Origin: DASQFU01 sp035632955 | GTDB lineage: Bacteria; Eisenbacteria; RBG-16-71-46 | DNA: 49,603 nt | Assembly: GCA_035632955.1 (NCBI GenBank) | Contig: DASQFU010000053.1 | Coordinates: 1-49,603 of the forward strand | Direction of reading: 5' to 3' | Part shown: piece after piece, positions 26,519 through 34,555 of the stretch | Position numbering within the stretch: the stretch's first letter is position 1 | Layout of the letters: every line of letters starts with the position of its first letter | The notes under the pieces: generated by a model | What the model was told of the DNA's origin: nothing | The model's database searches: none | The model's input: the letters and a program-made list of their open reading frames with translations, nothing else | Program-made: the position numbers and the translations under genes

Positions 26519-26919
26519 GCGGGTTGGACGATCTCTATCGGGAGAACATCCTCGAGCACTACAAGCATCCCCGTAACCGCGGCACGCTCGAGAGCCCCGA
26601 CATCACTTACGAGGATTCGAATCCGCTGTGCGGGGATCGGATCCGCATGGACCTCAACGTCCGAGACGGTCGGGTCGACGAGGTGCGGTTCTCGGGTCAG
26701 GGATGTTCGATCAGCCAGGCGGCGGCTTCGATGCTGTGCGAGGCGATCGAAGGCAAGCTGCTCGACGAGGTGAAGAAGATCGGCCGCGATGACATGCTGG
26801 ACATGCTCGGCATCGAGCTCGGTCCGGTGCGGCTCAAGTGCGGTCTGCTGGCGCTGAAGACGCTGAAGGCCGGCGTCTACGGCATCGAGCGTTGGCCGGG
26901 CGACGATGACGAGGAATGA
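26515..26919 (+). CDS. sufU: SufU-type sulfur acceptor/scaffold
   Basis: Zinc-dependent sulfur acceptor for SufS (134 residues). The ligand set is intact: Cys39 and Asp41 in NPLCGDRIR, Cys64 in GQGCSIS, Cys109 in RLKCGLL. The residue before the last Cys is Lys, as in SufU, where IscU has His. The ~18-residue insertion that marks Bacillus-type SufU between the second and third Cys is missing, so the length is IscU-like (30 residues from GK to Cys). The N-terminal LYRENILEHYKHPRNRG is conserved in both. It overlaps sufS by 4 bases and is 10 bases from the Rieske gene. Confidence 0.93.
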   Translation: MSGLDDLYRENILEHYKHPRNRGTLESPDITYEDSNPLCGDRIRMDLNVRDGRVDEVRFSGQGCSISQAAASMLCEAIEGKLLDEVKKIGRDDMLDMLGIELGPVRLKCGLLALKTLKAGVYGIERWPGDDDEE

Positions 26920-26929
26920 CGGGAGCACG

Positions 26930-27256
26930 ATGAGCGAGACCGGAACCGGTGACTTCGTGACCGTCGCCAAGGTCGGGGAGATTCCCGAAGGCGGCGTCAA
27001 GGTGGTGAGGTTCGGCGATCAACCGGTCGCCGTGTTTCATATCGACGGGGGCTATTACGCGCTCGACGACATTTGCACGCACGATGGCGGCGAGCTGGCG
27101 AGCGGAACGATCGACGGAGACGTGGTCGAGTGCCCGCGACATGGCGCGCGATTCGACATCAAGACCGGCGCGGTGCTGAGCTTGCCGGCGATCGTCCCGG
27201 TGCCGACGTACGAAGTTCGGGTCGAAGGCGACGAAATCAAAGTGGGGTGGGCATGA
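26930..27256 (+). CDS. Rieske-type [2Fe-2S] ferredoxin
   Basis: Small soluble electron carrier of 108 residues. The Rieske cluster motif is complete: CTHDGG and CPRHGARFD (Cys-X-His then Cys-X2-His). The rest follows the non-heme iron oxygenase ferredoxin layout: VAKVGEIPEGG at the start, VAVFHIDGGYYALDD, and VPTYEVRVEGDEI at the end. Such genes sit in SUF operons of several phyla, notably actinobacteria, and are assumed to deliver electrons for cluster assembly or to be a SUF client. It starts 10 bases after sufU and overlaps sufT by 4 bases. Confidence 0.92.
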   Translation: MSETGTGDFVTVAKVGEIPEGGVKVVRFGDQPVAVFHIDGGYYALDDICTHDGGELASGTIDGDVVECPRHGARFDIKTGAVLSLPAIVPVPTYEVRVEGDEIKVGWA

Positions 27257-27711
27257 GCGACGACAAGAACAAGACGCCAGACGCAGCGGTGACGCCGAGC
27301 TCGGAAGCGCCGGCCAGCGCTGCATCACAAGCCGCCGGAGCACCAATGCAGTCCACGGGCGCTGGAGGGGCACCCGCCGCAAACCCGACGGAGTCGGCCG
27401 CGAGCGGCGGAAGCGCGCCGAGCCAGCAGGAAATGGCAGTACGCTCGGCGCTCGAGACGGTCATGGATCCCGAAATCGGACTCTCGGTCATCGACCTGGG
27501 ATTGATCCGAGAGGTCCACATCCAGCCCGGAAAAACTCTCGTCCGCATGATGCTCACGACGCCGTTTTGTCCCTACGCGCCACAGATGATGGAGGACGTG
27601 AAGCAGGCTTCGCGCTCGGTGCTCGACCAGGAAACCGAAGTCGAGATCATGCCCGATGCCTGGAGTCCCGATCTGATGCCGGACCCGGGACTGCTCGGCT
27701 TCTCGTACTGA
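27253..27711 (+). CDS. sufT: SUF maturation factor SufT (MIP18/DUF59 family)
   Basis: Accessory protein for delivery of clusters to client enzymes. The DUF59 domain fills residues 60-152: VRSALETVMDPEIGLSVIDLGLIREVHI, MLTTPFCPYAPQMMEDV with the conserved Cys, and a Trp-Ser-Pro end (DAWSPDLMPD). Residues 1-58 are a low-complexity Ala/Ser/Pro/Gly stretch, likely disordered, which standard SufT proteins lack or have in a different form. It overlaps the Rieske gene by 4 bases and appears to be the last SUF gene; the next gene is an unrelated MFS transporter 25 bases on. Confidence 0.92.
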   Translation: MSDDKNKTPDAAVTPSSEAPASAASQAAGAPMQSTGAGGAPAANPTESAASGGSAPSQQEMAVRSALETVMDPEIGLSVIDLGLIREVHIQPGKTLVRMMLTTPFCPYAPQMMEDVKQASRSVLDQETEVEIMPDAWSPDLMPDPGLLGFSY

Positions 27712-27736
27712 CCGCCCAGAGCAACCCTCGGCCGCG

Positions 27737-29008
27737 ATGCCACCGGCGACGGAGTCCCAGCCTCCCACTCGCCTGAGCGTCGCCCGGCAGCTCTTCCTCT
27801 CGTGCTACTGGCTCGCGTACAACCTCCAATGGGGCGCGCTGCTCGCGATCGTCCTGCCGAGTCAGATCGCGGCGATCGTCGGGGACGCCCGCAAGGAGTT
27901 CTATAGCGGGCTGGTGCTCGGAATCGGCGCGGCGCTTTCGCTGATCGTCACGCCGATCGTCGGTGGGCTGTCCGATCGGTCGCGTAGCCGTTTCGGGCGG
28001 CGCGGTCCGTACCTGCTCGTCGGGACGCTCGTCAACGTCCTGTTCCTGGCATGGCTCGCGCGCTTCGGTGCCGGGAGCAACGTGTGGATGTTCGTGCTCG
28101 TCTATCTCGGCGTGCAGCTCGGCAGCAACTGGGCGGGTGGACCGTACGCGGGGCTGATCCCCGATCTCGTTCCGCGCGAGCAACGCGGCTCGGCGAGTGG
28201 CTGGCTCGCGCTCATGACCGCGATCGGCACGCTGGTCGGCGCCATCGCAGCGGGACAGCTCGTGCGCGCGGGACATTACGGCTCGGCCTACGCGTTGATT
28301 GCCGTCGCGCTGGTCGCAATGATGGCGCTGACGCTGCTCGGTGTGCGCGAGCGGCCCGCGACCGGTGCTCCGCGAGTCGATTGGCGCCGGTTGATTCACG
28401 ACTTCCTGCCCACTTGGAGGCAGCACCGAGACTTCTACTGGGTGCTCATCACGCGGGCGCTGGTGACCATGGGCATCTACTCCGTGTTCACATTCTTCCA
28501 GTACTTCCTGAAGGACATCGTCGCAGTCGAGCGCCCCGAGGAGCAGGCGTCGTTCCTGATCGGGATCATCATCGCGACCGGCATCCCGACCAGCCTTGTC
28601 AGCGGCTCGCTCTCCGATCGGTACGGCCGGAAGCCGCTCGTCTACCTGAGCGGCGGGCTGATGGCGCTGGCATCGCTCGTGTTCATCGCGGTCGCGCTTG
28701 CGCCGTCGCTGTGGTTCGTGTTCGCCGTCGGCGCCCTGTTCGGGGTCGGCTATGGCGCCTACCAGGCGGTGGACTGGGCGCTCGCCGTCGACGTGCTGCC
28801 GGCAGGAGAGAACGCCGCGAAGGACATGGGTATCTGGCACGTCGCGTTGGTGCTGCCGCAAGTCCTCGCGCCCCTGATCACCGGAATCGTCCTCGCGAGT
28901 CTGAAAGACATCTCACTGCTCACCGGCTACACGGTCGTCTTCATTGTGACCGCGCTGTGGTTCGTGCTCGGCACGGTGTTCGTGCGTCAGGTTCGCGGCG
29001 CACGATAA
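27737..29008 (+). CDS. MFS transporter (SLC45/sugar-type)
   Basis: Inner-membrane transporter of 423 residues with about 12 helices. The loop between helices 2 and 3 reads GGLSDRSRSRFGRRGPYLL, the form seen in glycoside or sucrose-type MFS proteins, and the second half repeats it as GSLSDRYGRKPLVYLS. Helix 4 has QLGSNWAGGPYAGLIPDLVP. A sugar or glycoside substrate is plausible but not shown. It lies 25 bases behind sufT with no terminator in between, so read-through from the SUF operon is possible although the function seems unrelated. Confidence 0.85.
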   Translation: MPPATESQPPTRLSVARQLFLSCYWLAYNLQWGALLAIVLPSQIAAIVGDARKEFYSGLVLGIGAALSLIVTPIVGGLSDRSRSRFGRRGPYLLVGTLVNVLFLAWLARFGAGSNVWMFVLVYLGVQLGSNWAGGPYAGLIPDLVPREQRGSASGWLALMTAIGTLVGAIAAGQLVRAGHYGSAYALIAVALVAMMALTLLGVRERPATGAPRVDWRRLIHDFLPTWRQHRDFYWVLITRALVTMGIYSVFTFFQYFLKDIVAVERPEEQASFLIGIIIATGIPTSLVSGSLSDRYGRKPLVYLSGGLMALASLVFIAVALAPSLWFVFAVGALFGVGYGAYQAVDWALAVDVLPAGENAAKDMGIWHVALVLPQVLAPLITGIVLASLKDISLLTGYTVVFIVTALWFVLGTVFVRQVRGAR

Positions 29009-29042
29009 TCCCCGCGAGATCTGTGGCGGCCACGAGATTGGA

Positions 29043-29072
29043 TTGACGCTCTCCGATTCCAGCTCCTAGACT
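29043..29072 (+). promoter_or_regulatory. Sigma-70-type promoter of the dockerin-like protein gene
   Basis: TTGACG (29043-29048) is followed after 18 bases by TAGACT (29067-29072). A GGAGG ribosome binding site sits 6 bases before the ATG at 29103. Confidence 0.6.
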
Positions 29073-29102
29073 TGTGGTCGTCCTCGGATTCGGAGGTCCG
29101 CC

Positions 29103-29780
29103 ATGATGAGTTGGATCTGCTGGGTTGCAGTCCTCACAGTCGGCGTAGCGACATCTGCAAGCACGGCGCTGGCTGGCATCCCGATACCGAGTCCTATCCA
29201 CTCGACGTACCCGCAGAAGAGCATCACTCTCGTCGGTCGAAACGACTCCAATACCCCGGCGGAAGACTCGGCGGGCGAGTTCATGGTCATTGTTCGCAAC
29301 ACGGACGGGTTTCCCTCGCCCGGTGCAGAAGTGACCATCAACTTCAGCAACTGCACTCCGGACATCCTGGTCTCCGACATCCAGACGTTCCCCGGGCTTT
29401 CGGTGACCTGTGATGGCGCTGGCCCGACGGTCCGAGCTTTTGCGAATGGTCAAGGCGTCGTGTGGCTCCGCATCCTGGGAGCCGCCGTGAATGCGGGCAA
29501 CTCGCCTGGTGCGGGGCCCGACTGCGCGGTGCTGCGCGCGCAAGGGGTATTCTTCAACACCCTGACGATTGCTGCCTTCGATCAGAACTCCAGCGCCGTG
29601 CAAAACGGCGTCAGGGCGAATGACGTCGCGGTGGTGATCAGCGATGTGCTCGCGAAGGTGGTTGTCGGACGTTCTGATTTCAATCACGACGAAGTGGTCC
29701 AGATCGACGACGTTCCGATCCTGATCAGCACGCTGCTATCGGGACGCAGCGCCCAGAACGTCGCGTCCATCTGTCCGTGA
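29103..29780 (+). CDS. Secreted protein with C-terminal dockerin-like calcium loop
   Basis: Exported protein of 225 residues with a signal peptide (hydrophobic core WICWVAVLTVGVATSAS, cleavage near ALAG). The middle is a single Ig-like or cadherin-like beta domain (GEFMVIVRNTDGFPSPGAEV, INFSNCTPDILVSDI). Several cysteines there could form disulfides. The end, SDFNHDEVVQIDDVPILISTL, has the spacing of an EF-hand/dockerin repeat (Asp, Asn, Asp, Gln, Asp positions). Such domains are common on secreted proteins of FCB and PVC bacteria. No adhesion partner is visible nearby. ATG 29106 is an equal alternative start. Confidence 0.75.
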   Translation: MMSWICWVAVLTVGVATSASTALAGIPIPSPIHSTYPQKSITLVGRNDSNTPAEDSAGEFMVIVRNTDGFPSPGAEVTINFSNCTPDILVSDIQTFPGLSVTCDGAGPTVRAFANGQGVVWLRILGAAVNAGNSPGAGPDCAVLRAQGVFFNTLTIAAFDQNSSAVQNGVRANDVAVVISDVLAKVVVGRSDFNHDEVVQIDDVPILISTLLSGRSAQNVASICP

Positions 29781-29796
29781 TCGAGCCAGGACAGGC

Positions 29797-30357
29797 TTGC
29801 CCAGGAGTGAGCTGCCGGCCCGTCAGAAGTCGCACGTGACGTCGCCTGTGGCCGGTCTCATACGAGACGTGCTTCTACGGCAGCCGGATCCTCCGCGACA
29901 GCCGAAGTTCTCTCAGACCTTCCGTGTTGTGCTCGAGGTCAAGAGTCAACGAGTGATCGTTGCAATAATGCTTGGCCTCGCCACGGCCATGATTGTCTTT
30001 GCAGGATTCGGGGGCCCGACCGATCGCACCCTCGCTACTGTCACCGGTGCCATGGCTCTCATGTTTGCGGCTGTTCCGTGTCTCTACGCGTACCGGCTCA
30101 CTAGAGCGATGCGTGTCGGAAGGTCGAGCCTGGCTATCGTTGAGTCAGTCGAGTATTCAGGCCCAGGCTCTTGTGACACATTGGATTCGATCAAGAACGG
30201 GATCGCTCGAGGGACTTGGCGATTGGCGGATGGGAAATTACTAGCATTCGAAGTCGACGAGGAGTGGGCGAAGGAATTGTCCGTCGGCTCACGAGTGGAT
30301 GTTCTCGTTGCGGGTACCAGTGTTCGTAACGTATTGCCATTGGGGCCACGCCAATGA
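29797..30357 (+). CDS. Small membrane protein of unknown function
   Basis: A 186-residue protein with two adjacent membrane helices (VIVAIMLGLATAMIVFAGF and VTGAMALMFAAVPCLYA, about residues 53-72 and 82-98), then a cytoplasmic or periplasmic soluble part of mostly strands (SLAIVESVEYSGPG, KLLAFEVDEEW, SRVDVLVAG). The layout recalls DUF3592-type proteins, without firm evidence. Start is uncertain: TTG 29797 has AGGA 5 bases upstream, GTG 29836 is an alternative. Base composition is clearly more AT-rich than the surroundings, a sign of possible transfer. Confidence 0.55.
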   Translation: MPRSELPARQKSHVTSPVAGLIRDVLLRQPDPPRQPKFSQTFRVVLEVKSQRVIVAIMLGLATAMIVFAGFGGPTDRTLATVTGAMALMFAAVPCLYAYRLTRAMRVGRSSLAIVESVEYSGPGSCDTLDSIKNGIARGTWRLADGKLLAFEVDEEWAKELSVGSRVDVLVAGTSVRNVLPLGPRQ

Positions 30358-30419
30358 TCAGGCCGATGACGACATCCCCGTGAACCCCGCGACTAGCTCG
30401 ACGAGAGGGACAGACCGAT

Positions 30420-30551
30420 GGATCAAGCGGAGGGAGAGCGAGCCGTATTTCTCTATGTAGGACTATCGAGGCGTGGAACAGGCGTAGCGCCGACGATTTC
30501 GCAGCCATCTTTGCGGACGATGGAAACGCGGCCGGGTCGAGTATGAATTGA
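30420..30551 (+). pseudogene. Fragment of a SnoaL-like/DUF4440 gene
   Basis: One frame reads TIEAWNRRSADDFAAIFADD followed by GNAAGSSMN and a TGA at 30549-30551. The WNRR-D-FAA-FADDG core is the N-terminal signature of SnoaL-like (nuclear transport factor 2-fold) proteins, which are normally over 120 residues. There is no in-frame start and the rest of the fold is missing, so it looks like a truncated relic. It lies in a lower-GC patch. Confidence 0.45.
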
Positions 30552-30578
30552 CGCCGCAGGAAATGAGGGTCGAAGGCG

Positions 30579-31166
30579 CTAAGCCTCGAGCTTGCTCTTC
30601 AGCTTCTCGAGGGTCTTGGCCCAGAACGTCTTGGTGCGGGCGATGTGAGCCTCGCTCGGCAACTTCTCGTGCTGGACCGTGACCTGGCTCTTGCCGGCCC
30701 CCTTGGCGAGGAAGTAGACCTCGACGCTGGATTTGCCATCCGACCACGTGATCCGCATGGATTTGTTGGGCGTCGCCGTGCGTACGGTGATCGCACGCTT
30801 GAGCCACGTGGAACGCTGTCGCGGGTTCTTCCACGCTTCGAACAGGTCGGAAAGCGGGGCGGCCAGCGTCCGGCTCACGCTCGCGTAGAACAGGCCGCCG
30901 GGGCGTTGGTTCACGCGTCGCAGGCCACGCTTGCGCTCGTAGGCGACCGTCACCATCTGACTCCACCAGCCCGAGACCTCGTGTTTCTCGTAGAGATGCC
31001 GTGCGATCTCGGTGTGCGACATCTGCCGCGCGCCGGACTTGTCGAGAATTGCGAACCACTGGCTCTGGGTCTTGCCGGTCGCTTTTCGCACTGCCTCGTC
31101 GCTTATCTCGCCGGTCCGCTTCGCCTGCGAGCGGCTGGCGGCCGTCTTCTTCGTCGTTTTCGCCAT
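30579..31166 (-). CDS. DUF4287-SRPBCC fusion protein
   Basis: Cytoplasmic 195-residue protein. After a Lys/Thr-rich N-terminus, residues 20-85 match the DUF4287 pattern (AVRKATGKTQSQWFAILDKS, HTEIARHLYEKHEVSGWWSQ, VAYERKRGLR). Residues 92-193 are an SRPBCC/AHSA1-type domain (SVSRTLAAPLSDLFEAWKNP, WLKRAITVRTAT, and a final helix TKTFWAKTLEKLKSKL). The AHSA1 family binds small hydrophobic ligands or acts as a cochaperone; the role of this fusion is unknown. GGAGGGCATCGAG precedes the ATG. It is transcribed alone, between the SnoaL relic and the L,D-transpeptidase gene. Confidence 0.83.
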   Translation of the reverse strand: MAKTTKKTAASRSQAKRTGEISDEAVRKATGKTQSQWFAILDKSGARQMSHTEIARHLYEKHEVSGWWSQMVTVAYERKRGLRRVNQRPGGLFYASVSRTLAAPLSDLFEAWKNPRQRSTWLKRAITVRTATPNKSMRITWSDGKSSVEVYFLAKGAGKSQVTVQHEKLPSEAHIARTKTFWAKTLEKLKSKLEA

Positions 31167-31230
31167 CTCGATGCCCTCCGGTAGGTCGCCGCGCTCATGC
31201 TAGCAAAGCCCGCCCGGCCCGCGCTGAAGA

Positions 31231-33072
31231 TCAGCGGTTCGTGCCTTTGACTCGAGCCGGCGTCGGTAGCGATCCCGAGACGCCGGACGGGCGGCGAGGA
31301 GCGGTGACCGCTGCCGCCACGGCTGCGGCCTTTGCCGCGAGCCAATACGGCGACAGTTCGACGCCGGGGTTGAGCTGGAACTCGGCGATCGCTCCGTTCC
31401 GCAGCGCTGCGCCGAGCCTGCGATCCAGACCGTAAACGTCATCTCGGAACTGAACGTGCCCGCTGTCGTCGACCCACGAGGTCCAATAGAGGAAGTGCAC
31501 CGGCATGGATCGTGGGAGCCGCATCCTGCGCCAGGTCGAGTCGGCCAGCAGGTCCGCGAACCGCGTCGTGTCCCCGGGTGGGCGCCCGATCAGGGAATCG
31601 GCGAACTCGTCCGCCTGCGCGACGCGCACGCAGCCGTGGCTGAAGTCGCGCACCGCGACGCCGAAACGCTCGCGCGTCGGCGTGTCGTGCAGATAGACGT
31701 CGTACTCGTTCGGACACATGAATTTGATACGGCCGAGCGGATTGTCCGGTCCGGCGTCCTGAATGACGAGATACGGGAAGCTGTCCGAATCCGCCTGGTT
31801 CCAGGGCACCGATTGCGCATCGACGCTGGTGTCGCGCAGCGCACGCGAGAGAGGAACCACCCGCATCCGGTTCGCGGCCAGGTAGTCCTTGCGCCTCTTC
31901 AGAGTCGGAACGATCTCGCCGACGATGATGCTCCTCGGCACGCTCCAGGTCGGATTCAGCTCGAGGTAGGTGATCCGATCGCTGAAGATGGGTGTGGGGC
32001 TGGTCCGCTTGCCGACGACGACGCGCAGCGAGCGCTCGATGCGACCCTCGCGGACCATGTCGAGCCGGTACGCAGGAATGTTCACGGTCACGTGGCGCGC
32101 CCCGAGCGTGTCGGGTAGCCAGCGCCAACGTTCGAGTCCGAGCCCGATCCGGTCAATGCGCTCCTCAACCGGCACATTGAGCGCGGTCAGCGTCACGTTG
32201 CCGGCGATGCCGCTCCGTGGAATCCCGTGCCGCGACTGGAAATCACCGACCACGCGTTCGACGCGGCGATCGAACACGGTGTCCGTCACGGCCCAGAAAA
32301 AGTCGCCGCCGATCGCGAGACGCTGGATCAGCAGGCCGACACGGGCCCCTCGGTCGCCGAGCTGCAGCGGCGGGCCGGCGGGGATCGAGGGCCATCCGCC
32401 GCGCGCGGCGATCGCTCGATAGCCCGCGAGCGCGGTCTTCAACCGGCGGTAACCGTCGTGGGGCGGTTCGAGGGCGTCGAGCGCGAGGGCAACCTCACGG
32501 CGATCCAGCGCCCGATCCAGATGCGCAGGCCAGTCCACGACCTCCTGCGCGATGGTCCAATCGCGATCGAGCGCCGCCGCCGGCACTCGCCCGCGCGCGA
32601 GATGCTCGGCGAGCCGCAGGTAGGAATGCGTCGCCCGGACGTCGAGGCGCGCGAGCGCACGGACGTGATCGTTGACGCCAGGCTGCGGCGCGTCGCTCAC
32701 GCTGCGATGCATTCGCTGGAGCAGCCCGGAGTCGTAGGCCTCGGGATTCAATCCGTCGTCGCCGACCCGTCGCAGGCGCGCCAGGAATTCCTCGAGTTGG
32801 GGATTGGGCTTGCGCCCGTTGCTCCACGCCGGCTTGAAGCCTCGCTGCTCGTAGAATGCCCGCAGCGAATCCCATGGGCGCAGCGCTTGGAGCGTGTCTG
32901 CGAGCACGTGGTCCGCGACTTGCGACGTGGAATCGGCGCGCGCCACCAGCTCGCGGATCGCGCCGGAGATCTTGACCCGTGGCGGCGGCGGCGCTTCGGC
33001 GGTGGGGCGGGGCGCGCACGACCACACTGCGACCAGCGCCACCGCCGCGAGGCGAAGGATTCGTCGTTTCAT
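31231..33072 (-). CDS. L,D-transpeptidase, YcbB/LdtD-like
   Basis: Cell-wall enzyme that makes 3-3 peptidoglycan crosslinks or attaches proteins. The chosen ATG at 33072 gives 613 residues beginning MKRRILRLAAVALVAVWSC, a lipoprotein-like signal. A GTG at 33102 would add ten residues before it. An N-terminal scaffold region (YEQRGFKPAWSNGRKPNPQL) precedes a peptidoglycan-binding segment (LGDRGARVGLLIQRLAIGG, VVGDFQSRHGIP), as in YcbB. The YkuD catalytic domain has NIPAYRLDMV, VVVGKRTSPTP and the active-site VAVRDFSHGCVRVAQADEFA, with Cys in SHGCVR. A Pro/Ala-rich tail follows. No partner gene is adjacent; the outer-membrane barrel gene lies just upstream on the same strand. Confidence 0.9.
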   Translation of the reverse strand: MKRRILRLAAVALVAVWSCAPRPTAEAPPPPRVKISGAIRELVARADSTSQVADHVLADTLQALRPWDSLRAFYEQRGFKPAWSNGRKPNPQLEEFLARLRRVGDDGLNPEAYDSGLLQRMHRSVSDAPQPGVNDHVRALARLDVRATHSYLRLAEHLARGRVPAAALDRDWTIAQEVVDWPAHLDRALDRREVALALDALEPPHDGYRRLKTALAGYRAIAARGGWPSIPAGPPLQLGDRGARVGLLIQRLAIGGDFFWAVTDTVFDRRVERVVGDFQSRHGIPRSGIAGNVTLTALNVPVEERIDRIGLGLERWRWLPDTLGARHVTVNIPAYRLDMVREGRIERSLRVVVGKRTSPTPIFSDRITYLELNPTWSVPRSIIVGEIVPTLKRRKDYLAANRMRVVPLSRALRDTSVDAQSVPWNQADSDSFPYLVIQDAGPDNPLGRIKFMCPNEYDVYLHDTPTRERFGVAVRDFSHGCVRVAQADEFADSLIGRPPGDTTRFADLLADSTWRRMRLPRSMPVHFLYWTSWVDDSGHVQFRDDVYGLDRRLGAALRNGAIAEFQLNPGVELSPYWLAAKAAAVAAAVTAPRRPSGVSGSLPTPARVKGTNR

Positions 33073-33112
33073 TCGTGTCGCGGCAAGCGGCTGGCGTCGC
33101 ACCCCGCGGCGG

Positions 33113-33658
33113 CTACAGGTTGATGGCCAGACCCCAGTTGATCTTGAGCTGGCTGTGGTCCGGGATGTGATGGTACTTGAGTTCGATCATGTTCTCGAGC
33201 CGCCCGGCCAGTCCGAACGTCACGCCGCCGAGCAGCGAGACGCCGCCCTTGATCAACGAATCGCTGGCGTGCTGGAGCCCGAGCGACGGCGCGTTCACCT
33301 CGGTCGAGATAAAGTGGAGGCCGAATCCCGTGCCGACGTAAGGATGGAATCCCTCGCGCGGAATGTCGTACCGCAGGTCCACACCCATTGTCGCGTCCTT
33401 GCGGGTGGACTGGATGTCGAACGGCTGGACGTTACTGCTGTTCCGCCAGTACTCGATCGTCGGCATGAGCGACACCTGCGGAATGAGCTGAGGGGGGTGA
33501 ACCCTCATCCGCAAGGCGAGGCCCGAGAACGAGCTCTGATGTTTTTGCAGAACCGTGGCCGACATGGCGTCCACGCCGGCGATCGGACCCGCCGAAACGG
33601 CGATGGGCAAGACGGTGAGCGCGAGCAATGTAGCCAGCATCCGTGCTGAAGTGCGCAT
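33113..33658 (-). CDS. Outer-membrane beta-barrel protein
   Basis: An exported 181-residue protein. The signal peptide is MLATLLALTVLPIAVSAGP. The remainder consists of alternating amphipathic strands typical of small 8-stranded porin-like barrels: LALRMRVHPP, QVSLMPTIEYWR, ATMGVDLRYDIP, FHPYVGTGFGLHFIST, GGVSLLGGVTFGLAG, MIELKYHHIPDHSQLKINWGLAINL (last strand, aromatic-rich end). It is similar to OmpA-like/outer membrane protein beta-barrel domains in FCB bacteria. GAGGAG sits 7 bases before the ATG. A palindromic TATA element (33715-33724) upstream may hold its -10. Confidence 0.75.
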   Translation of the reverse strand: MRTSARMLATLLALTVLPIAVSAGPIAGVDAMSATVLQKHQSSFSGLALRMRVHPPQLIPQVSLMPTIEYWRNSSNVQPFDIQSTRKDATMGVDLRYDIPREGFHPYVGTGFGLHFISTEVNAPSLGLQHASDSLIKGGVSLLGGVTFGLAGRLENMIELKYHHIPDHSQLKINWGLAINL

Positions 33659-33714
33659 GGCGAACTCCTCGAAGGTCGTTCATCCTGAGCGGCCCAAAGG
33701 GATCGGGAGCGGCT

Positions 33715-33724
33715 CACTATAGTG
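33715..33724. promoter_or_regulatory. Palindrome CACTATAGTG, candidate -10 element
   Basis: A 10-base palindrome containing TATAGT on both strands, about 57 bases before the barrel gene start on the minus strand. A -35 is not convincing (TGGCGC, 17 bases away). Confidence 0.3.
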
Positions 33725-33793
33725 CCGGGGCCGCGAAGGCGCCAGCGGGTTCACGCTCTTGGCCGCCGGCGAGCACGCCCAACGCCGGGGCGC

Positions 33794-34507
33794 TCAGCGT
33801 CCGGAGTCGCGCAGTCGATAGTGGATCAGCCGCGACTTGAGCCAGCGCACGCCGATCAGGTCGTACAGCCCGCGCCACAGTCGATTGTGCACCCCGTACT
33901 TCGAGACGCCGTGGCGTCGCGGCCGGTGCGAGAGCTCGACCTCGACCAGCCGTGCGCCGCGGAACACGCACATTGCCGGCAGGAAGCGGTGCGCGCCCAC
34001 GAACCAGGGCAGGCCTTCGAGCGCTTCCCGGCGGTAGGCCTTGAACGAGCAGCCGATGTCGGTGATCGGGTCGCCGAGCACCGCCCGGCGGACGCGATTC
34101 GCGATCCCGGACGATAGCCGCCGCAGCCGGCCGTCACGGCGATGCGCGCGGATGCCTGAGACGACGTCGGCGCCGGCGAGCGCGTCCAGCACGCGGCCGA
34201 GGTCGGCGGGATCGTTTTGGAGATCGGCGTCGAGCGTCACGATCACCGCCCCGCGCGCCCGCATCACGCCGGCGGCGAGTGCGGCGCTCTGACCGCCGTT
34301 GCGCTCGAGCAGAATCGGCACGACGCGCGAGTCGCGCGCGGATTCCGCGAGGAGTTTCTCCCCGGTGCCGTCGCTGCTGCCGTCGTCCACGAGCACGATC
34401 TCGTAGCTGCGGCCCGTGGACGCCAGCGCCGCGCGCAGCTCGGCGAACAGCGGGTCGAGATTGTCGCGCTCGTTATAGGCGGGGACGACGATCGAGAGAT
34501 CAGGCAT
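33794..34507 (-). CDS. Family 2 glycosyltransferase, DPM1/ArnC-like
   Basis: Cytoplasmic glycosyltransferase of 237 residues, probably making a polyprenyl-phosphate sugar. GT-A fold features: SIVVPAYNERDNLDPLFAEL at the start, LVDDGSSDGTGEKLL, the DXD-like TLDADLQNDPADLG, and the acceptor loop GCSFKAYRREALEGL with HRFLPAMC. The absence of C-terminal membrane helices makes it the short DPM1-type rather than the GtrB or ArnC form. No acceptor gene is adjacent, but the GT-C-like protein at 41575-43575 would be a possible user of lipid-linked sugar. ATG is at 34507. Confidence 0.87.
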   Translation of the reverse strand: MPDLSIVVPAYNERDNLDPLFAELRAALASTGRSYEIVLVDDGSSDGTGEKLLAESARDSRVVPILLERNGGQSAALAAGVMRARGAVIVTLDADLQNDPADLGRVLDALAGADVVSGIRAHRRDGRLRRLSSGIANRVRRAVLGDPITDIGCSFKAYRREALEGLPWFVGAHRFLPAMCVFRGARLVEVELSHRPRRHGVSKYGVHNRLWRGLYDLIGVRWLKSRLIHYRLRDSGR

Positions 34508-34527
34508 GCGCAGGTCGGCGGCCCGGC

Positions 34528-34548
34528 GGGCCGGGCGGGCCGGGCGGG
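34528..34548 (+). repeat. G-run tandem repeat with quadruplex potential
   Basis: A 9-base unit GGGCCGGGC repeated 2.3 times gives five GGG runs within 21 bases of the plus strand. It lies between the glycosyltransferase start and the CDGSH stop, in untranslated sequence. Confidence 0.5.
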
Positions 34549-34555
34549 CAGATTG

